The notes under the pieces are model-generated. The model did no database searches and was not told where the DNA came from. It was given only the letters and a program-made list of their open reading frames with translations. From Plantago ovata (taxonomy: Eukaryota; Streptophyta; Magnoliopsida; Lamiales; Plantaginaceae): DNA of 64,000 nt. Where the stretch lies: positions 114,985,547-115,049,546 of the forward strand of contig CM051455.1 of assembly GCA_028274465.1 (NCBI GenBank), written 5' to 3'. Shown here in pieces: positions 31,311-43,303 of the stretch. The stretch's first letter is position 1. Every line of letters starts with the position of its first letter. Made by a program: the position numbers and the translations under genes.

Positions 31311-31506
31311 TTATTTTTATTGAAGGTGTTTGGTTCGAATATCATTATTTTAGTTAAAGGTGTTGGGTTCGAATCTTATTGACGTAATTTCTTTCTTTTT
31401 ATTTATTCTCTTCTTAAATTTTTATTTTTTAACTTAAAGTTGTATGGTTGTACTATGCTTAATTTAAAAATAACCATGATATGTTCTTATGAAAAAAAAA
31501 GACATA

Positions 31507-31765
31507 ATTCCTCCATCCAATAATAAGTGTAACACTTGATTTAGTTGATTTTTCGATGACCATTTTGACCTTAAATTATTCTTAATCATACAATAAAAAT
31601 AATTAAAAACATCATGTCATAAAATTAGAATGTTTATATTTTCATAATATAATTTTTTAATTATTTTACTTGAATGATTTAAAATTAATTTAAGGTCAAA
31701 CTAATCCTCGAAAAAATCAATTATAAAACCAAATGTTACACTTATTATATATTGGACGGAGGAAG
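31507..31765. mobile_element. Stowaway-type MITE
   Basis: Termini ATTCCTCCATCCAATAATAAG and the inverted counterpart ending ATTGGACGGAGGAAGT, flanked by TA (31505-31506, 31766-31767). About 259 bp, AT-rich, non-coding. Confidence 0.75.
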
Positions 31766-32074
31766 TATTTTATTTACCAAAACGTCAATTTAACTCTGAT
31801 AATAGAGAACCCGAGGATACTAGCTAGGCCACTTGGAATTTGAATATCGTCCATATTGCGGCATCAACATAACAAAAAGCATCAATGAAACAAAATGGCA
31901 AGAGATAATGACGCACATGAAAATATATTTAACTGGTGAAGAACACCAATTAACATGCGAAAGATGCATTGCAGATTTCGAAGTTGAATGTTTCCAAAAC
32001 CTATAGATGTATCTGATGGTTCTTGACTCATCGGAAGAATACTTTTCGTATGTCTAATATAGTTCAATTCAAAA

Positions 32075-32287
32075 CGATTAATTGCATAACTACAAAAACT
32101 ATATACATTTATAGGACACCATTAGTGTTAAGTTTAATTACTCAATTAGTTATTTTTTGGTTACGTTTGAAGTCATTATGTGAAGATTATATATTTACTC
32201 CATTCATTTTACTACATTATTTAATAAAACAATAATGTTGTACAAGATTACGCTTCACACGCGTAGAGTGTGATGCGGTTTCTAGTA
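32075..32287 (+). mobile_element. Helitron-like 3' end
   Basis: Ends with a GC hairpin (TTCACACGCGTAGAGTGTGA) and then GCGGTTTCTAG before T. This fits the CTRR terminus and upstream hairpin of Helitrons. The preceding 170 bp recur inverted at 35615-35780. The 5' end was not found, so the size is unknown. Confidence 0.5.
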
Positions 32288-32492
32288 CATAATAAGTCGT
32301 TCCAGCTTATTAAACATTGGGCGAGTAAATCTATTTTTTGATTGAAACAGGGCCTTCGCAAAGATCTAAAGTACAAAATATCAAATTAAATAAATAAATT
32401 ATCTTAAAAAAAAGCAGAAAACTATGCACTCCTCTAGGCTTATCCTGTTCGTGAAACAATAGACCAACACTGCAACACATAAATGGAAGTGT
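32288..32492. other. Short spacer, no gene
   Basis: AT-rich DNA between the Helitron-like end and the F-box exon. The expected second F-box exon with an FBD domain is not found here. Confidence 0.4.
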
Positions 32493-32549
32493 TCAAGCTA
32501 ATATATGTATAAGTTGCTGTAGAATAGTAGAATTAAGAGAGGAAGTAAC

Positions 32550-35013
32550 CTGTGTAATGTAGAATGATAACTTCAAATCCACTAAAGTTGAGAAGCAATT
32601 CCTCAGTAGGTTTCCAACTATTCCTTCACCTCTGGGAAGTTTTTCCAGATCAATATCATCAGAAATATTTGGAAAACTTGCAGAAATTATCTTGGATCCA
32701 ATAAACAGAATGTTATCTAGATGTTCACCATCACCAACGAACCTCACAGGGCCGGTGGTTCCAACTATTTTAATTTCATAATCTTCACCTAATACACGAC
32801 AATGCTGCTCACACTTTAATCTCTGCAGAGAAGGAGCATATATCTCAACTAATTTCACATTTGGCCACATGCAATTAGTAATTTCTAGTTTTTCTAACAC
32901 GGGTAGGGTAAATCTCAATGATGTATTATCAGTCTCATTTAACATCCAAAGATACTGCAAGCGCATAGTTTTCAGGTGAGGAAAGCATATCTCAGTCGGA
33001 ACTTTGAAGTCAACGTTGCACAAAATCAGTTTTCTTAGTGTTGCCGTGCTGAGAAGCCTGCCATGTATGACTACGTATTCCATATCAAATGAAACACCAG
33101 TGATTCTTGATTTCAAAATCAGTTTTCTTGAAAGAGCAATATGCAACTTTTCAGGCTTGTATCTCAGAAAACCAGAGATGATTGATTTCAAAGCATTGGA
33201 ATCAATATGGTGAAACACTGATGCATCTTTCAAGAATATTGATCTAACATTTACTACATGTTGGAACAACTTTTCGACACCCAAAACAAACCTATCTCGT
33301 TCACCTGGATAAAACCATTTTTGAGTATCAATGTCGATATTGTAAATAGACATCCACTTCTTCTTCCAATATTTTGACAGGACCCATGTTGCCACAGCAT
33401 CACTTGTGGACAAACGAGACAAAATTTTGCTGACAAGATCGTCTGGCAAATTACTGATGGAGTAAGTATAGTAAAAGGGTGGATTTTCCAAAAAATCAGG
33501 AAAGGTTGGTTTTCAGGTTAAAAATCATAAATCCGGGCAGACCAACACATACAGGTCAGCTGGAATTTGTATAAATAAACAATAATAATCAAAAACCAGA
33601 TCAGATCGCCCTTCTCTCTCTCTAAAAAACGCTCAACCCTCTCCTCTCTCTCTAAAAAAAACGCTCACTCATCTTTCTCTCTCTATAAACCGCAGATCAA
33701 TCCGCTTCATCCCTCCGCTGCATCTCCGCCATCATCATCATCATCATCAAGTCTGATTGTCATCATCATCGAGTCTGATTGTCATCATCATCATCATCGT
33801 CGACCACATCATCATCATCGACTAGCGATCGTCATCCTCATCATTGATCCGCCTTTATTCCAATCATCATCATCCGCCTGATTCTGATCATCATTATCGA
33901 TCCTCAGATTCCGATCATCATCAGCTTCGCATACTGGTTTCGTTTGATTCGCTTGGTGTTTTTGACAATTAATATGTTTTGTAGAGAGATCTGGTGGTGT
34001 TCTACTTGAAACTGGCTTCAAAATCAGTGTTCTATTGATAGAGTTGGTGCTGATCCTATTGTTCTTATCATTCTTTGTTTCGTCATGTTACATCTCATGG
34101 TGATTTTGTCATATTTTGAGAAGTGAATCATTGGTGTCATTTGTGATTGTTACTAACATTTTCACTTTTTTGGATAATGATCCGGACATCTGGTAGTCAA
34201 AATTAGTTGCAGACTTACAGTAGCCCTAAATTTGTCAATAGCTAAATGACCTTTGTAATTAAGCCATGTGTAGCAACTGTTTGTGATGCAATAGACATGG
34301 TGTACATGTTGTTATGGTTTTAATACTTTTTGTTATGGTTCTAACACATGTTGTTATGGTTTTAACGTTGTGTTATAGTTTTAAACTTTCTTGTACTTCA
34401 TTCTTCGTATTAATTTAATAGTACTTGGTGTTATAGTTTTAAAGTTTCGTGTTATGGTTTTAGTCCTCCGTGTTATAATTTTTTCATTGTTACAGTTTTT
34501 AAGGCCACAAGTTATGGTTCTAAGTTCAGTTCAGTTGTTGTAGTTTTAAGACATCATATTACCATTTTAATAAACAATAAGTGAGTGTTTGGCCCTCATT
34601 TTGGAGGTGATTTTAAGGATATATCTTTAACAGATGAATAGTATGCTAAGTTAAGAATGTGGAAAAAATTAGGTTTGGATGAATTTTTAGAGTAATATAG
34701 ATGTATAGAACCATAACATGGGCCATTAGAACTTTAACACAAACACGTATAACTTAAAGAAAAGAGCAACTAAAACCATAACATCAGGCCTTAGAACAAT
34801 AACATAAATCTTTAGAACCACAACATGACTCCTTAACACTACATAGCCCAAACCATAACATAATCTATTAAAACCATAATCTGCCCGCCGGTCAGACTGG
34901 TTAACCAAAAAAAGTGGATTTTCCATTAGTTCAGGAAAATCCACCCTTTCCCAAGACTTTGGCTTACTGATGTGGTCTTCATCAACCGCAATACGTTTGC
35001 TTTGTGACGTCAT
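32550..35013 (-). pseudogene. F-box/LRR protein gene, first exon interrupted by an insertion
   Basis: An ATG at 35011-35013 opens MTSQSKRIAVDEDH up to ELMENP at 34914. The frame resumes exactly at 33490 with PFYYTYSISNLPDDLVSKIL, an F-box (LPDDLVSKILSRLSTSDAVATWVLSKYWKKKW). LRR-like segments follow (LRKLILCNVDFKVP, LEKLEITNC), ending SFYITQ at a CAG|GTTACT donor at 32550. The family role is SCF ubiquitin ligase substrate recognition. The exon is split by a 1.42-kb element, and the C-terminal exon (usually LRR end and FBD) was not found beyond the Helitron-like end. The frame has no internal stops, so loss seems recent. Confidence 0.8.
33491..34913. mobile_element. 1.42-kb insertion in the F-box exon with 12-bp target duplication
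   Basis: GTGGATTTTCCA occurs at 33479-33490 and 34914-34925, and removing one copy plus the insert restores the frame. The ends share GGTTAA...GGGCAGA in inverted order, suggesting degenerate TIRs. TGTTATGGTTTTAA-type repeats (34280-34560) recur inverted at 34720-34880. An ATC/TCA microsatellite lies at about 33731-33860. A MULE-type origin is favoured; a retroposon with a short A-tail (CCAAAAAAA at the right end) is the alternative. Confidence 0.7.
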
Positions 35014-35590
35014 CAACACTAGCAGATAATACTACCTAAAATTTTAACGAATCGAACATGAGACTGCAGGTACAGTACATATAGTATGTATATCTAATTG
35101 GCAAAGGTTATAAATCAATTATATACATTAATAAATTGTCACAGTAGTCAATTAACAACCAAATCTGATAGAGGTTACATACAGATCTAGTACACTAAAT
35201 TACAAACTTCATCTTTCCAAATAGGCAAAAAGGTTTTGAACAGAAAAGCTCGGATAATCAAATCTCAAAGCTAGGTTTTGGGGGAAAATATGAATATCTA
35301 CCAAACTAAGCAGTATGTAAGCTCAATTACATACACACAAACAGTAAAACTATTACAAGCTGTAGAAAAGAAATGTTACCCTGAAAAGGAGATCGAATTG
35401 CAGCAAAAATAATTTGTGATAGTGAAACTGAAATGAAACGACTGTGAAGAGATTTTAGGGGAAAAGATGAATATATATATATAATATCGAAATTACACAG
35501 TTTTGGCCATTTCGGGAAAGGTAATTTATACGTAATTTTTCCTTTAAATTTTTAATTTCAATGACGAACTACAACTTTTAAATTTTAATA
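35014..35590. other. Upstream region of the F-box gene
   Basis: AT-rich, with no second gene. It would include promoter and 5' leader of the minus-strand F-box gene; no clear TATA box could be assigned. Confidence 0.35.
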
Positions 35591-35591
35591 C

Positions 35592-35788
35592 TAGGAACCG
35601 AGCGTAATGTGGTAGAACATTATTATTTTATTAAATAATATATTTAAATAAATGGAGTAAATATATAATTTTCACATAATGAATTCAAACGTAATCAAAA
35701 AATAACTAATTGAATAATTAAACTTAATATAAATGGTGTCCTATAAATGTATAAATATATATAGTTTTTGTAGTATTGCAATTCATAG
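35592..35788 (-). mobile_element. Helitron-like 3' end, inverted
   Basis: On the minus strand, 35788 down to 35592 parallels 32075-32287 and ends TTACGCTCGGTTCCTAG before T. The terminal hairpin is shorter than in the other copies. A 24-bp piece identical to the amidase exon 2 start lies immediately beside it (35789-35813). Confidence 0.45.
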
Positions 35789-35879
35789 TTTTGACATACG
35801 AGGATATATTACCACAACATTAGTCATGACAATGCTGACAACAGCTGCACTTACAGTTTATGCTCTTAAGCTAATTTTA

Positions 35880-36240
35880 TTTTTATATTATTGGGCACTA
35901 TTAAAATAGCAATATCAATTTAGATATTGCTATTCTTTTAACCACAGTTCGTGGATATAGCAATGAATGATTCCTTGGTATCGTAGATGTATGGTTAAAA
36001 GAACCATCTGACATGGCCAATGACTATGTCCTTGGCATTTGTACTATTACCAATGAATTGTTTATTGGCATTATTACTTTTACCAACGAATTATTCCGTG
36101 GTAAGATAAACACATTACCAACGAACATTGTACTTCCTTGGTAACTGTATTACCCACGAGGATAATATGAAGGAAACAATACCAAGGATCTTTACTTGGT
36201 AATAGTCTATTACCAACCAAATTAGCCTTAATACCAACCA
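35880..36240. repeat. Degenerate TTACCAACGAA / CCTTGGTA repeat region
   Basis: Short direct and inverted copies of ATTACCAA, CCTTGGTA and ACCAACGAA are spaced irregularly. This looks like subterminal repeats of a DNA transposon, but no ends were found. Confidence 0.4.
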
Positions 36241-36252
36241 ATATTTTGCTTG

Positions 36253-36537
36253 CTACTGCCCCATATTCTTGTAGGCCTTTTTGGGAACACGATTATTCCA
36301 TACCACTTTCGCCCACTTCTTCATAATGTTCTTCTCCCCTTTCACATTCAATTTTATATAGCCATCCTTAGTAGTATAAACATTAGACTCTAGACCCCTC
36401 CAAACCCAACAATCATCAACATTATCTCGAAGACAATGATCCCTCAAATCCGACTCAAAACTCTCAACCCCGGCCACCTCCCTCTCCCTAAGAGGCATAC
36501 TCCACGACCAAGCAAAAATCACATTATCACCATCCAC
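36253..36537 (-). pseudogene. L1-type LINE zinc-binding (zf-RVT) fragment
   Basis: A 94-residue frame contains DDCWVWRGLESNVYTTKDGY and then KKWAKVVWNNRVPKKA, the pattern of the zinc-binding domain after reverse transcriptase in plant L1 LINEs. No RT, endonuclease or poly(A) is nearby, so it is an orphan fragment. Confidence 0.6.
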
Positions 36538-36539
36538 TA

Positions 36540-36798
36540 AAATTCGATCATGAATAGAATGAAGTTCATAAGAAATTAAAGTTACAGTTGCATAGTCCGA
36601 AACTTCTTTGAAACTTCACTGGAACTGATTCATCTCAATGAAACATAATGTCCTGCTTTTCAAGTGCAATTGAAACTTACAAGTATCAAGCAAATTTCAC
36701 ACATCTTTCGGTTAGTGTCAATTTCTTTGCGAGAGTTTCTACAGCTTTATATACTATTGCGAAAAACGCTTCACACACATAGCGTGTGACGCGGTTTC
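36540..36798 (+). mobile_element. Helitron-like 3' end
   Basis: Ends CGCTTCACACACATAGCGTG, then TGACGCGGTTTCTAG before T: a hairpin with TCACAC/GTGTGA arms followed by CTAG. It shares the last 38 bp with 32249-32287. The start of the element is unknown. From 36799 to 37186 no gene is seen; a CT microsatellite lies near 37106. Confidence 0.45.
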
Positions 36799-37197
36799 TA
36801 GTATATTAATTGTATTCCGGTTTAATCCAATCGACAGGTTTGACCCCTATTTGAACTTTTTTGGGAGGTGACCGGCTTAACTTCAATTCGGTTTTTAAAA
36901 CAATGCCATGACTCCATGAGCTTAGCTCTTTTTAATTAAAAATAAAACATAAAAAATTAAAAGGGCCAATAACCAACCCAACCTTTTCCACCGATAATTG
37001 TGGTCTAGCTTTCGGAGGTTAGGTATAATATTCCGTCGTCATATGTGCCAACCCTGAGCTGTCCCGAATTGACGTGTCCGTATTTTGATAGATAGAGAAC
37101 CTTCCAACTCTCTCTCTCTCTCAAACATTTGAACTCTCTCGCCAAAAATACCCGGCTTAATCTAATTACTCACCGTGTGTCGGTATCACAACACAAG

Positions 37198-38139
37198 AGC
37201 GAATTGCATTTTTGGTCCCTTAATTAATGGTCCCTCATGGATTTGGTCCTTACTTTTTTTACTTTTACATATTTAGTCCCCTGGACTGTATTTTATACGT
37301 AGTTTATACGTGTCTTACAAATCTAAGTCCTTTTATTTTGAAAAACATCAGAAAAGTCCCTATAATTGAATTAAATAACAAAAGTGTCAAAAAAATAAAA
37401 TATAAAATTGTCCCTTTTTATTGTTATTTTCTTTATAATATTAATTTTTCTTTAATGTTTAAAATTTTGTCATTTATTATTATTGTGGTTTAGTAATTCA
37501 TTGTCCCATCAAAAAAAAATTTATTTAGTTTTGTTGATCATATTTTTCGATTGTGGAATAGTATATTGAAGAAAATAATTTAATCTCGGGGCTATTTAAT
37601 ATAAATTTTTTCAATAAATAAATTTAGAAATTGTTTGAGAACAAGGAAAACTGCACAAAATAAAATTAAAAAATTTAACATGGACTCATGAGTACTATAT
37701 AATAAAAATAAGTACTATTTATGCCACACTATAATTAAGTTTAAACCCTTGACTTTATTTTTTTAATTATTATGAAAATAAAATAGCTTATGTTTTGACT
37801 CGTTTGAATTTGAAAAGTTACATTATAATTGTTTGAATTTTAATTTTATAATTTTCAATTTTAGGACCAAAATTTAAAATTTATAAAGTACTGTGGTAGT
37901 GTGAGATAATCTTGAGCATTTAGGATCTTTTTACAATTTTATTTAGGAGTAATTTTGAAGTTTATAAAATATTGAGGCAAATTGGTAATAAATTAAACTT
38001 ATGTGACCAAAAATGCATATACGATTGCGTATAATTTGATGTATTTTGGGTATAAAGGACCAAAAGTGCAAAAATAAAAAAAGTAGGGACCAAAACCATG
38101 AGGGACCATCAAGTAAGGGACAAAAAATGCAATTCGATC
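37198..38139. mobile_element. MULE-type non-autonomous element upstream of the amidase
   Basis: CACAACACAAG (11 bp) is duplicated at 37187-37197 and 38140-38150. Long TIRs begin AGCGAATTGCATTTTTGGTC and GATCGAATTGCATTTTTTGT and continue for about 80 bp. The interior is AT-rich and non-coding. It ends about 90 bp before the amidase start codon, so it may affect that promoter. Confidence 0.8.
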
Positions 38140-38227
38140 CACAACACAAGCACTCGTTAAACATTTGTAAGTGTTAGTTCTCACTATCCCCGAGGGACCA
38201 GCCAGGGGAATATTGAATATAGTAGTA

Positions 38228-41200
38228 ATGTTGCTGGACACCTGTATCGGAATATTAATGTTGATGTTGGGGTTTATAATTGCCGGAATATCAGTGAAGA
38301 GAATTGTCGGCATGGCAGCTGTAATGATGTTTGGGAAAAGAAAGAACCAAACGGAAGAAGAAAGTGAAGTAACTGCTCATCATGTCATTCAGGTTATGAA
38401 AGAAAGTGAAGAACAAGAAAGTGAAAAAGAAGAAACTCCCCATGTTATTAAGAAAGAAATCGAAGAAGATTATATTGATCATCATCAGGTTATTATTATG
38501 AAAGAAAGTGACGTAGAAATCGAAGAAGAAACTTACATGGAAGCAAGTAGTAGTAGTATCAAAGAGGATTTTGGTGCGTTTAAGATACGATTTCAAATCT
38601 TGTCAGCAACATTCATCATCTATCCCGATCCCCTTCCTCTCTATCAATACAACTTTGCAGTATGTGATAGGTAAATTAAATTAAATCCTCCTCTCTCTTT
38701 CTTCTAATTCCCAAGAATTCATTTTAATTTCATGATCTCATTTTTATTTGTTTACGTATCTATATATCTCGTAGTAAAACAGAGAGAAAATAAGAGTTTG
38801 TTGCTTGCTTAGGCTCTCTTCTCTCAATTCTGTTCAGATCCAGTTCAATTCCATTCTACTCGGTTCTGTGTTCATATTTGCTTAGTTGTATTTTATACTA
38901 CAATAAAATAAATTCAGTTTTCTATTCAGACGAAAATAACAGTTTCTTAGCTAGGGTATTGTGTAAATGTAAACTCGATGACAACTTAATTAATTAGTAT
39001 CATATTAGACGTTTTGTACTTACTATTTGAAATCAGCTACTGTTTGATTGCTAGATTTGACATACGAGGATATATTACCGGCTTTGGCAATCCAGACTGG
39101 GAGAGGACTCATCAGCCTGCTACTCAAACAAGTGCTGTTGTTGCTGCCCTTATTAATAAGGGTGCCAACTTGATTGGCAAAACGGTTCTGTCTGATATGG
39201 CTTTAAGGTTCCTTCTCCAATTCACTCTTTATCTAATACTACTACTACTACTAATAATAATAATCTTACTATTAGGAGCCGACGTCACTAATACTGTAGG
39301 ATTTCGTCTGAAAACTAGTCTAGATTTTCTATTTTAAGAATCTTAAATTTATTCTTATCTTATATAACGTCCTTTGGTAATTGGTTTTTCATATTGTTCA
39401 CTTCAGTATTAGTGGAGAAAACTGGCATTATGGTACAACAACTAATCCGGCTGCACCTCAGCGAGTACCAGGAGGAGTCTCAAGTGGTGCTTCTGTAGCC
39501 GTTGCAGCGGAACAATCTAATTTTTCATTGGGTGAGATTTAAATATATATATATAAATATATACCCACCATACATTATATTGCACATATACGTATATGCA
39601 TGCTCGTTCCGTAAATAGCTCCACATAGTTTAACACACACACATTCATTAGGTCATGTTAGTGATACTTTGATCAAGTGCTGCATTAGTATCAACTGTCA
39701 AGGAAACTTAGATTTTTCTTGACAATATCGATCAAGGTGGTCTCATCTCATCTTTTGCAGTAGCATTGTGAATCTTATATATCTTTGACAACGATTCAAG
39801 AGTAGAGAATTGCTCCATATACTTTTAATGTATAATGATACTGTGAGTGTATCACTATTCTAGCTTATATGGCATTTGCATCAATGAAAATATAGTTCTT
39901 TCTGAATTCTTTGATGGAAACTTGACATATCGTGTTTAGGTCTCATTGTCTATCCTTTTCCATTCTGATGTACTTTTGCTACTATAACAGGTATAGATAC
40001 TGATGGTGGTGTTCAGCTCGCTGCTGCATACTGTGGTGTATGCGGATTCCGACCTTCTCATGGAATTTTCTCCCTTTCAGGGGTTATTCCTGTTTCACCA
40101 AGCCTTGACACTGTAGGTGTGTAATCTATTCAAAATTTTCTCCAGATTATTGACCTTCTTGAACTAGGAATGTTACTATACGGTGGTGATTTTTGCTGTA
40201 AATATTTTCTACTTCCCAAACAAGTGTTGTACTAGGAACATCCCAATCTCCAAGAATTTTGTTGACGGGGCTGATATGTTTTGTAATTTCAACTGTGTTA
40301 TGTGTTTTCTCTTCCCACTTCTTAGAGACAACTGTACAAAGACTTCTTGTATGAATAAGGTATCTAGAGAAACCAATAAAATTTATTTGTTCCCATCATA
40401 AGTTACTGTTTTGCCATTGGGCGTCCCCGAAAGAACCATTTAATGCATATTTTTACATATCCGTACTTTACCAGGTACTCCTATCCCAATAACAACGTAT
40501 GCAGAATGACTATGGAGGGCGCTGCACGCGGTGGGGGATATCCGGGTAGAATATTAGCCTTTTGCAAGTGAAATACTAAGATAACTTGGAATACTTTATG
40601 CTGTTTCAAAACTTCTCAATCTATGTAAAAGTCCTTTTGGTTAGTGTTTTGAAGAGTCCTGAGGTTCTGTGTTATATATTATGAAACTGCAAGGTTTGTG
40701 GTCCATATGATTTTTTTATTATATGAAAACACTTGTCATCAGTATGCCTCTATATTTCATAATCTACTTCACCGCAAATTGACTCGGACTGTGTGTTTAT
40801 GAATGCTGCGTTTCAGTTTTTGGGCCATCCTATGTGCTGCTAGCTAGTAATGTGCGTACTTGATAATTAATGTAGTCTATGGTTTCATTACAGTTTCGTT
40901 ATTGCAGGATGGTTTGGGAGGAATGGCAACGCACTTCAAAAGTTGGACGTTTGGTTTTGCCTTTTACTGACGAACCCAGACGCATCCACCCGAAAACTGT
41001 TTTCATAGCTGACGACTGTTTTAGTTTTACTGCAGAGTATTTGTCACATGTTGCACTAGAAACTATTGAAAGGATGTTCATAAGTATGCTCTTTACCCTC
41101 TTATATATATTCTCCTGAATTTATGCCTGTGTAATTTACATTCGGGCTAGCTATTTCTGAACATTATTCAACTTTAACAGATAGTAAGTTGAGACGAGTA

Positions 41201-41325
41201 GACCTTGGTGAATATTTGGGTTGGAAAGTCCCGAGGTTAAAACTACTGCATATAGAGGAATCCAGTGGAGACGGGTTGAGCTCTCAGATTAGCATTCTAG
41301 CAAATGCCATGCAGAAGCTGAAGAG
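38228..41325 (+). pseudogene. OEP64/TOC64-like amidase gene, six exons, truncated
   Basis: Exons at 38228-38670, 39055-39207, 39407-39531, 39991-40116, 40908-41083 and 41181-41325, all joined by GT/AG. Exon 1 encodes an N-terminal hydrophobic anchor (LLDTCIGILMLMLGFIIAG) as in chloroplast OEP64, then an unusual Glu/Lys-rich insert, then KEDFGAFKIRFQ. Later exons give GYITGFGNPDW, GKTV, ISGENWHYGTTTNPAAPQ, VPGGVSSGASVAVAA, GIDTDGGVQLAAAYCG and GFRPSHG. The usual GGSSSG is GGVSSG, and the nucleophile Ser of the GGS motif is Val here. OEP64 relatives are known non-catalytic receptors, so this need not mean decay. However, exon 5 has a one-base frameshift after NALQK. The gene also stops after exon 6 at an LTR fragment, losing the TPR part. 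Confidence 0.8.
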
Positions 41326-41398
41326 GTTGATATTCTTCTTTGCTTTTTTCTTTTTTTTTCATTGCAGCTGGAAATTGTATTTTAATAGATGACCCAAG

Positions 41399-41857
41399 CA
41401 GATAATGGAGATTGGTGATAGTATGGTCCTTCTTAACATAATGGGTCGATAATCATGCATAAATTCCTCGATTTTGCATAGAGATCTTTGAATCAATCTA
41501 GTGTCCTGTTGCAAGTATTAAGCACTACGAAGATAATTTGGTCTGACTAGTCAATCACGATTGTCCTAATGTGTTCCGTAATTATTCAACACTACGAAGA
41601 TAATTGGTCTGATGGTCGACTAGTGTCCAATTGTGCATAATGATCAATACAACATACGAGAATTTTGGTTACAACTGATCAACGAAATGAAGCAATGACA
41701 CGGAGTATAATGCGCGATATAGCCATTAGCATGATTATCTTCCCTCGCTAAGAATTCACATACTACCACCAACGATAAGTTTAGCTACTCATAATAGGCA
41801 TGCAATCAATAGAAATCATAGAAGAAAACATATTGAAAGAAGAATGGACAAAGTGGA
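41399..41857 (-). repeat. LTR fragment of the T1 family
   Basis: Reverse-complementary to the 3' half of the T1 LTR (about 48400-48840). Truncated at both ends, with no TG or CA terminus. It replaces the rest of the amidase gene. Confidence 0.85.
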
Positions 41858-42054
41858 TATGTGTTGTAAGGAAACGAAGCAAGTGTGCTTTGGTTTCTAA
41901 AGAATCGCTCTAGATATGTGTTGTAAGGAACCTCAAACTTATCTTAGTGGATTCAGTCCTAGAAAGGACAAAGTGGATTAGTTGAGAGATTACGCCACTC
42001 TCAGATACCACTATAAAAAGTGTTTGTGTGATTTACTTTACTGCATTTAGTTTT
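41858..42054 (+). repeat. Sirevirus LTR fragment fused to the T1-type LTR
   Basis: Reverse-complementary to about 21240-21420 of the Sirevirus LTR, with an internal duplication of ATATGTGTTGTAAGGAA (41857, 41931). GGACAAAGTGGA lies at the junction with the T1-type piece and again inside. Confidence 0.85.
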
Positions 42055-43303
42055 TGATGAAACGCGTGGATGTCGGGTCCAACATATCAAATAAATTTGT
42101 ATTTAGCCAAAGGCAATTCACAACTACAACGAAAACCGTAGTGTAGCAGTAGAATGACCTCGAGTGTCGATCTCTAAGGACTATAACTAGCTTTATCTAA
42201 TCTAATTTAGAATATAAAACAGCAGACGATTTAGCAAAGGTTTTTCTTAACAGATAATGGAGATTGGTGATAGTATGGTCCTTCAAAGCATAACGGGTTA
42301 ATAATCATGCATAAATTCCTCGGTTTTGCATAGAGATCTTTGATCAATGAATTGTCCAGTTGTAATTATCAAACACTACGAAGATATAGATTTAGATAGG
42401 TCAAAGACCAATGAATTGTCCAGTTGTGTGCAATAATTAATCAACAATACGAAGATAGAGATTTAGATAGATCAAAGAAATAAAGCAATAAATCAGAGTA
42501 TAATGCGCGATATAGCCATTAGCATAATTACCAACCCTTCGCTAAGAATTCACATACTATCACCAACGAGAAGTTTAGCTACTCATAGTTGTCATGCAAT
42601 CAACAGAAATCATAGAAGAAAACATGTTGAAAGATATATAAAAATAAGTAGAAAAACTGTAAGATACAATGTTACCGAAGGTTGTCAATCTCTGAAGAAT
42701 CGCGATCTTACAAGCTCCAAACTGCTAAGAAAAAGTATCTCCTAAGCTATAAACCCCCAGAACAGGCACTGGGAAGTTCCTACCTAAAACTACAGAGAAA
42801 GGTGAGAGAAAAGGTCTGGAAAAGTATAAAAAACGGAGAAAAACTGAGCAACTATATATAGGCTACGAATTGTGTGGGGCGAAGGGCCCCACACACCGGG
42901 CGACTCGCCTGGTGTGGGGCGATTCGCCCCACATCCCGGGCGATTCGCCCGGGAGTAAAACTCGGCCAGATACGCGTTTTCGACGCGTTTTTGGATTTCT
43001 TCCCCTTTTCGGACTCGGTTTCTGACTTCTAGTGGCCTTCTAACCTCCAGATTCGATCCCTAGACTTCAAATCCTATCCGGAATCTTTCAGATACTCCAA
43101 ATAGGCTTCTGGAACACCAATTCCTTGTCTACTTCAATATATTTGCCCGGAAATCCTCATTTTTCAACCAAAACCTGTAAAATAAAGACTAACGGGAAAC
43201 GTGACACTATTCTAATAAAATGCACTAAAATATAGCTAAATTAACGTAGAGGATAGCTAAGGTGAAAAAGACTCGAATGAAAGTGTAAAATACACATTCA
43301 TCA
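42055..43303 (-). repeat. 3' LTR of A2
   Basis: About 1249 bp. It carries the same palindrome cluster (42876-42952, including GGGCGATTCGCCC and GGCGACTCGCC) and a TATATATA box near 42852-42860 (minus). Confidence 0.95.

Noticed and set aside
31311..31400. tRNA-derived SINE suggested by two GGTTCGAAT words
   Set aside because: No A box at the proper distance, no tail or target duplication; too little to call.
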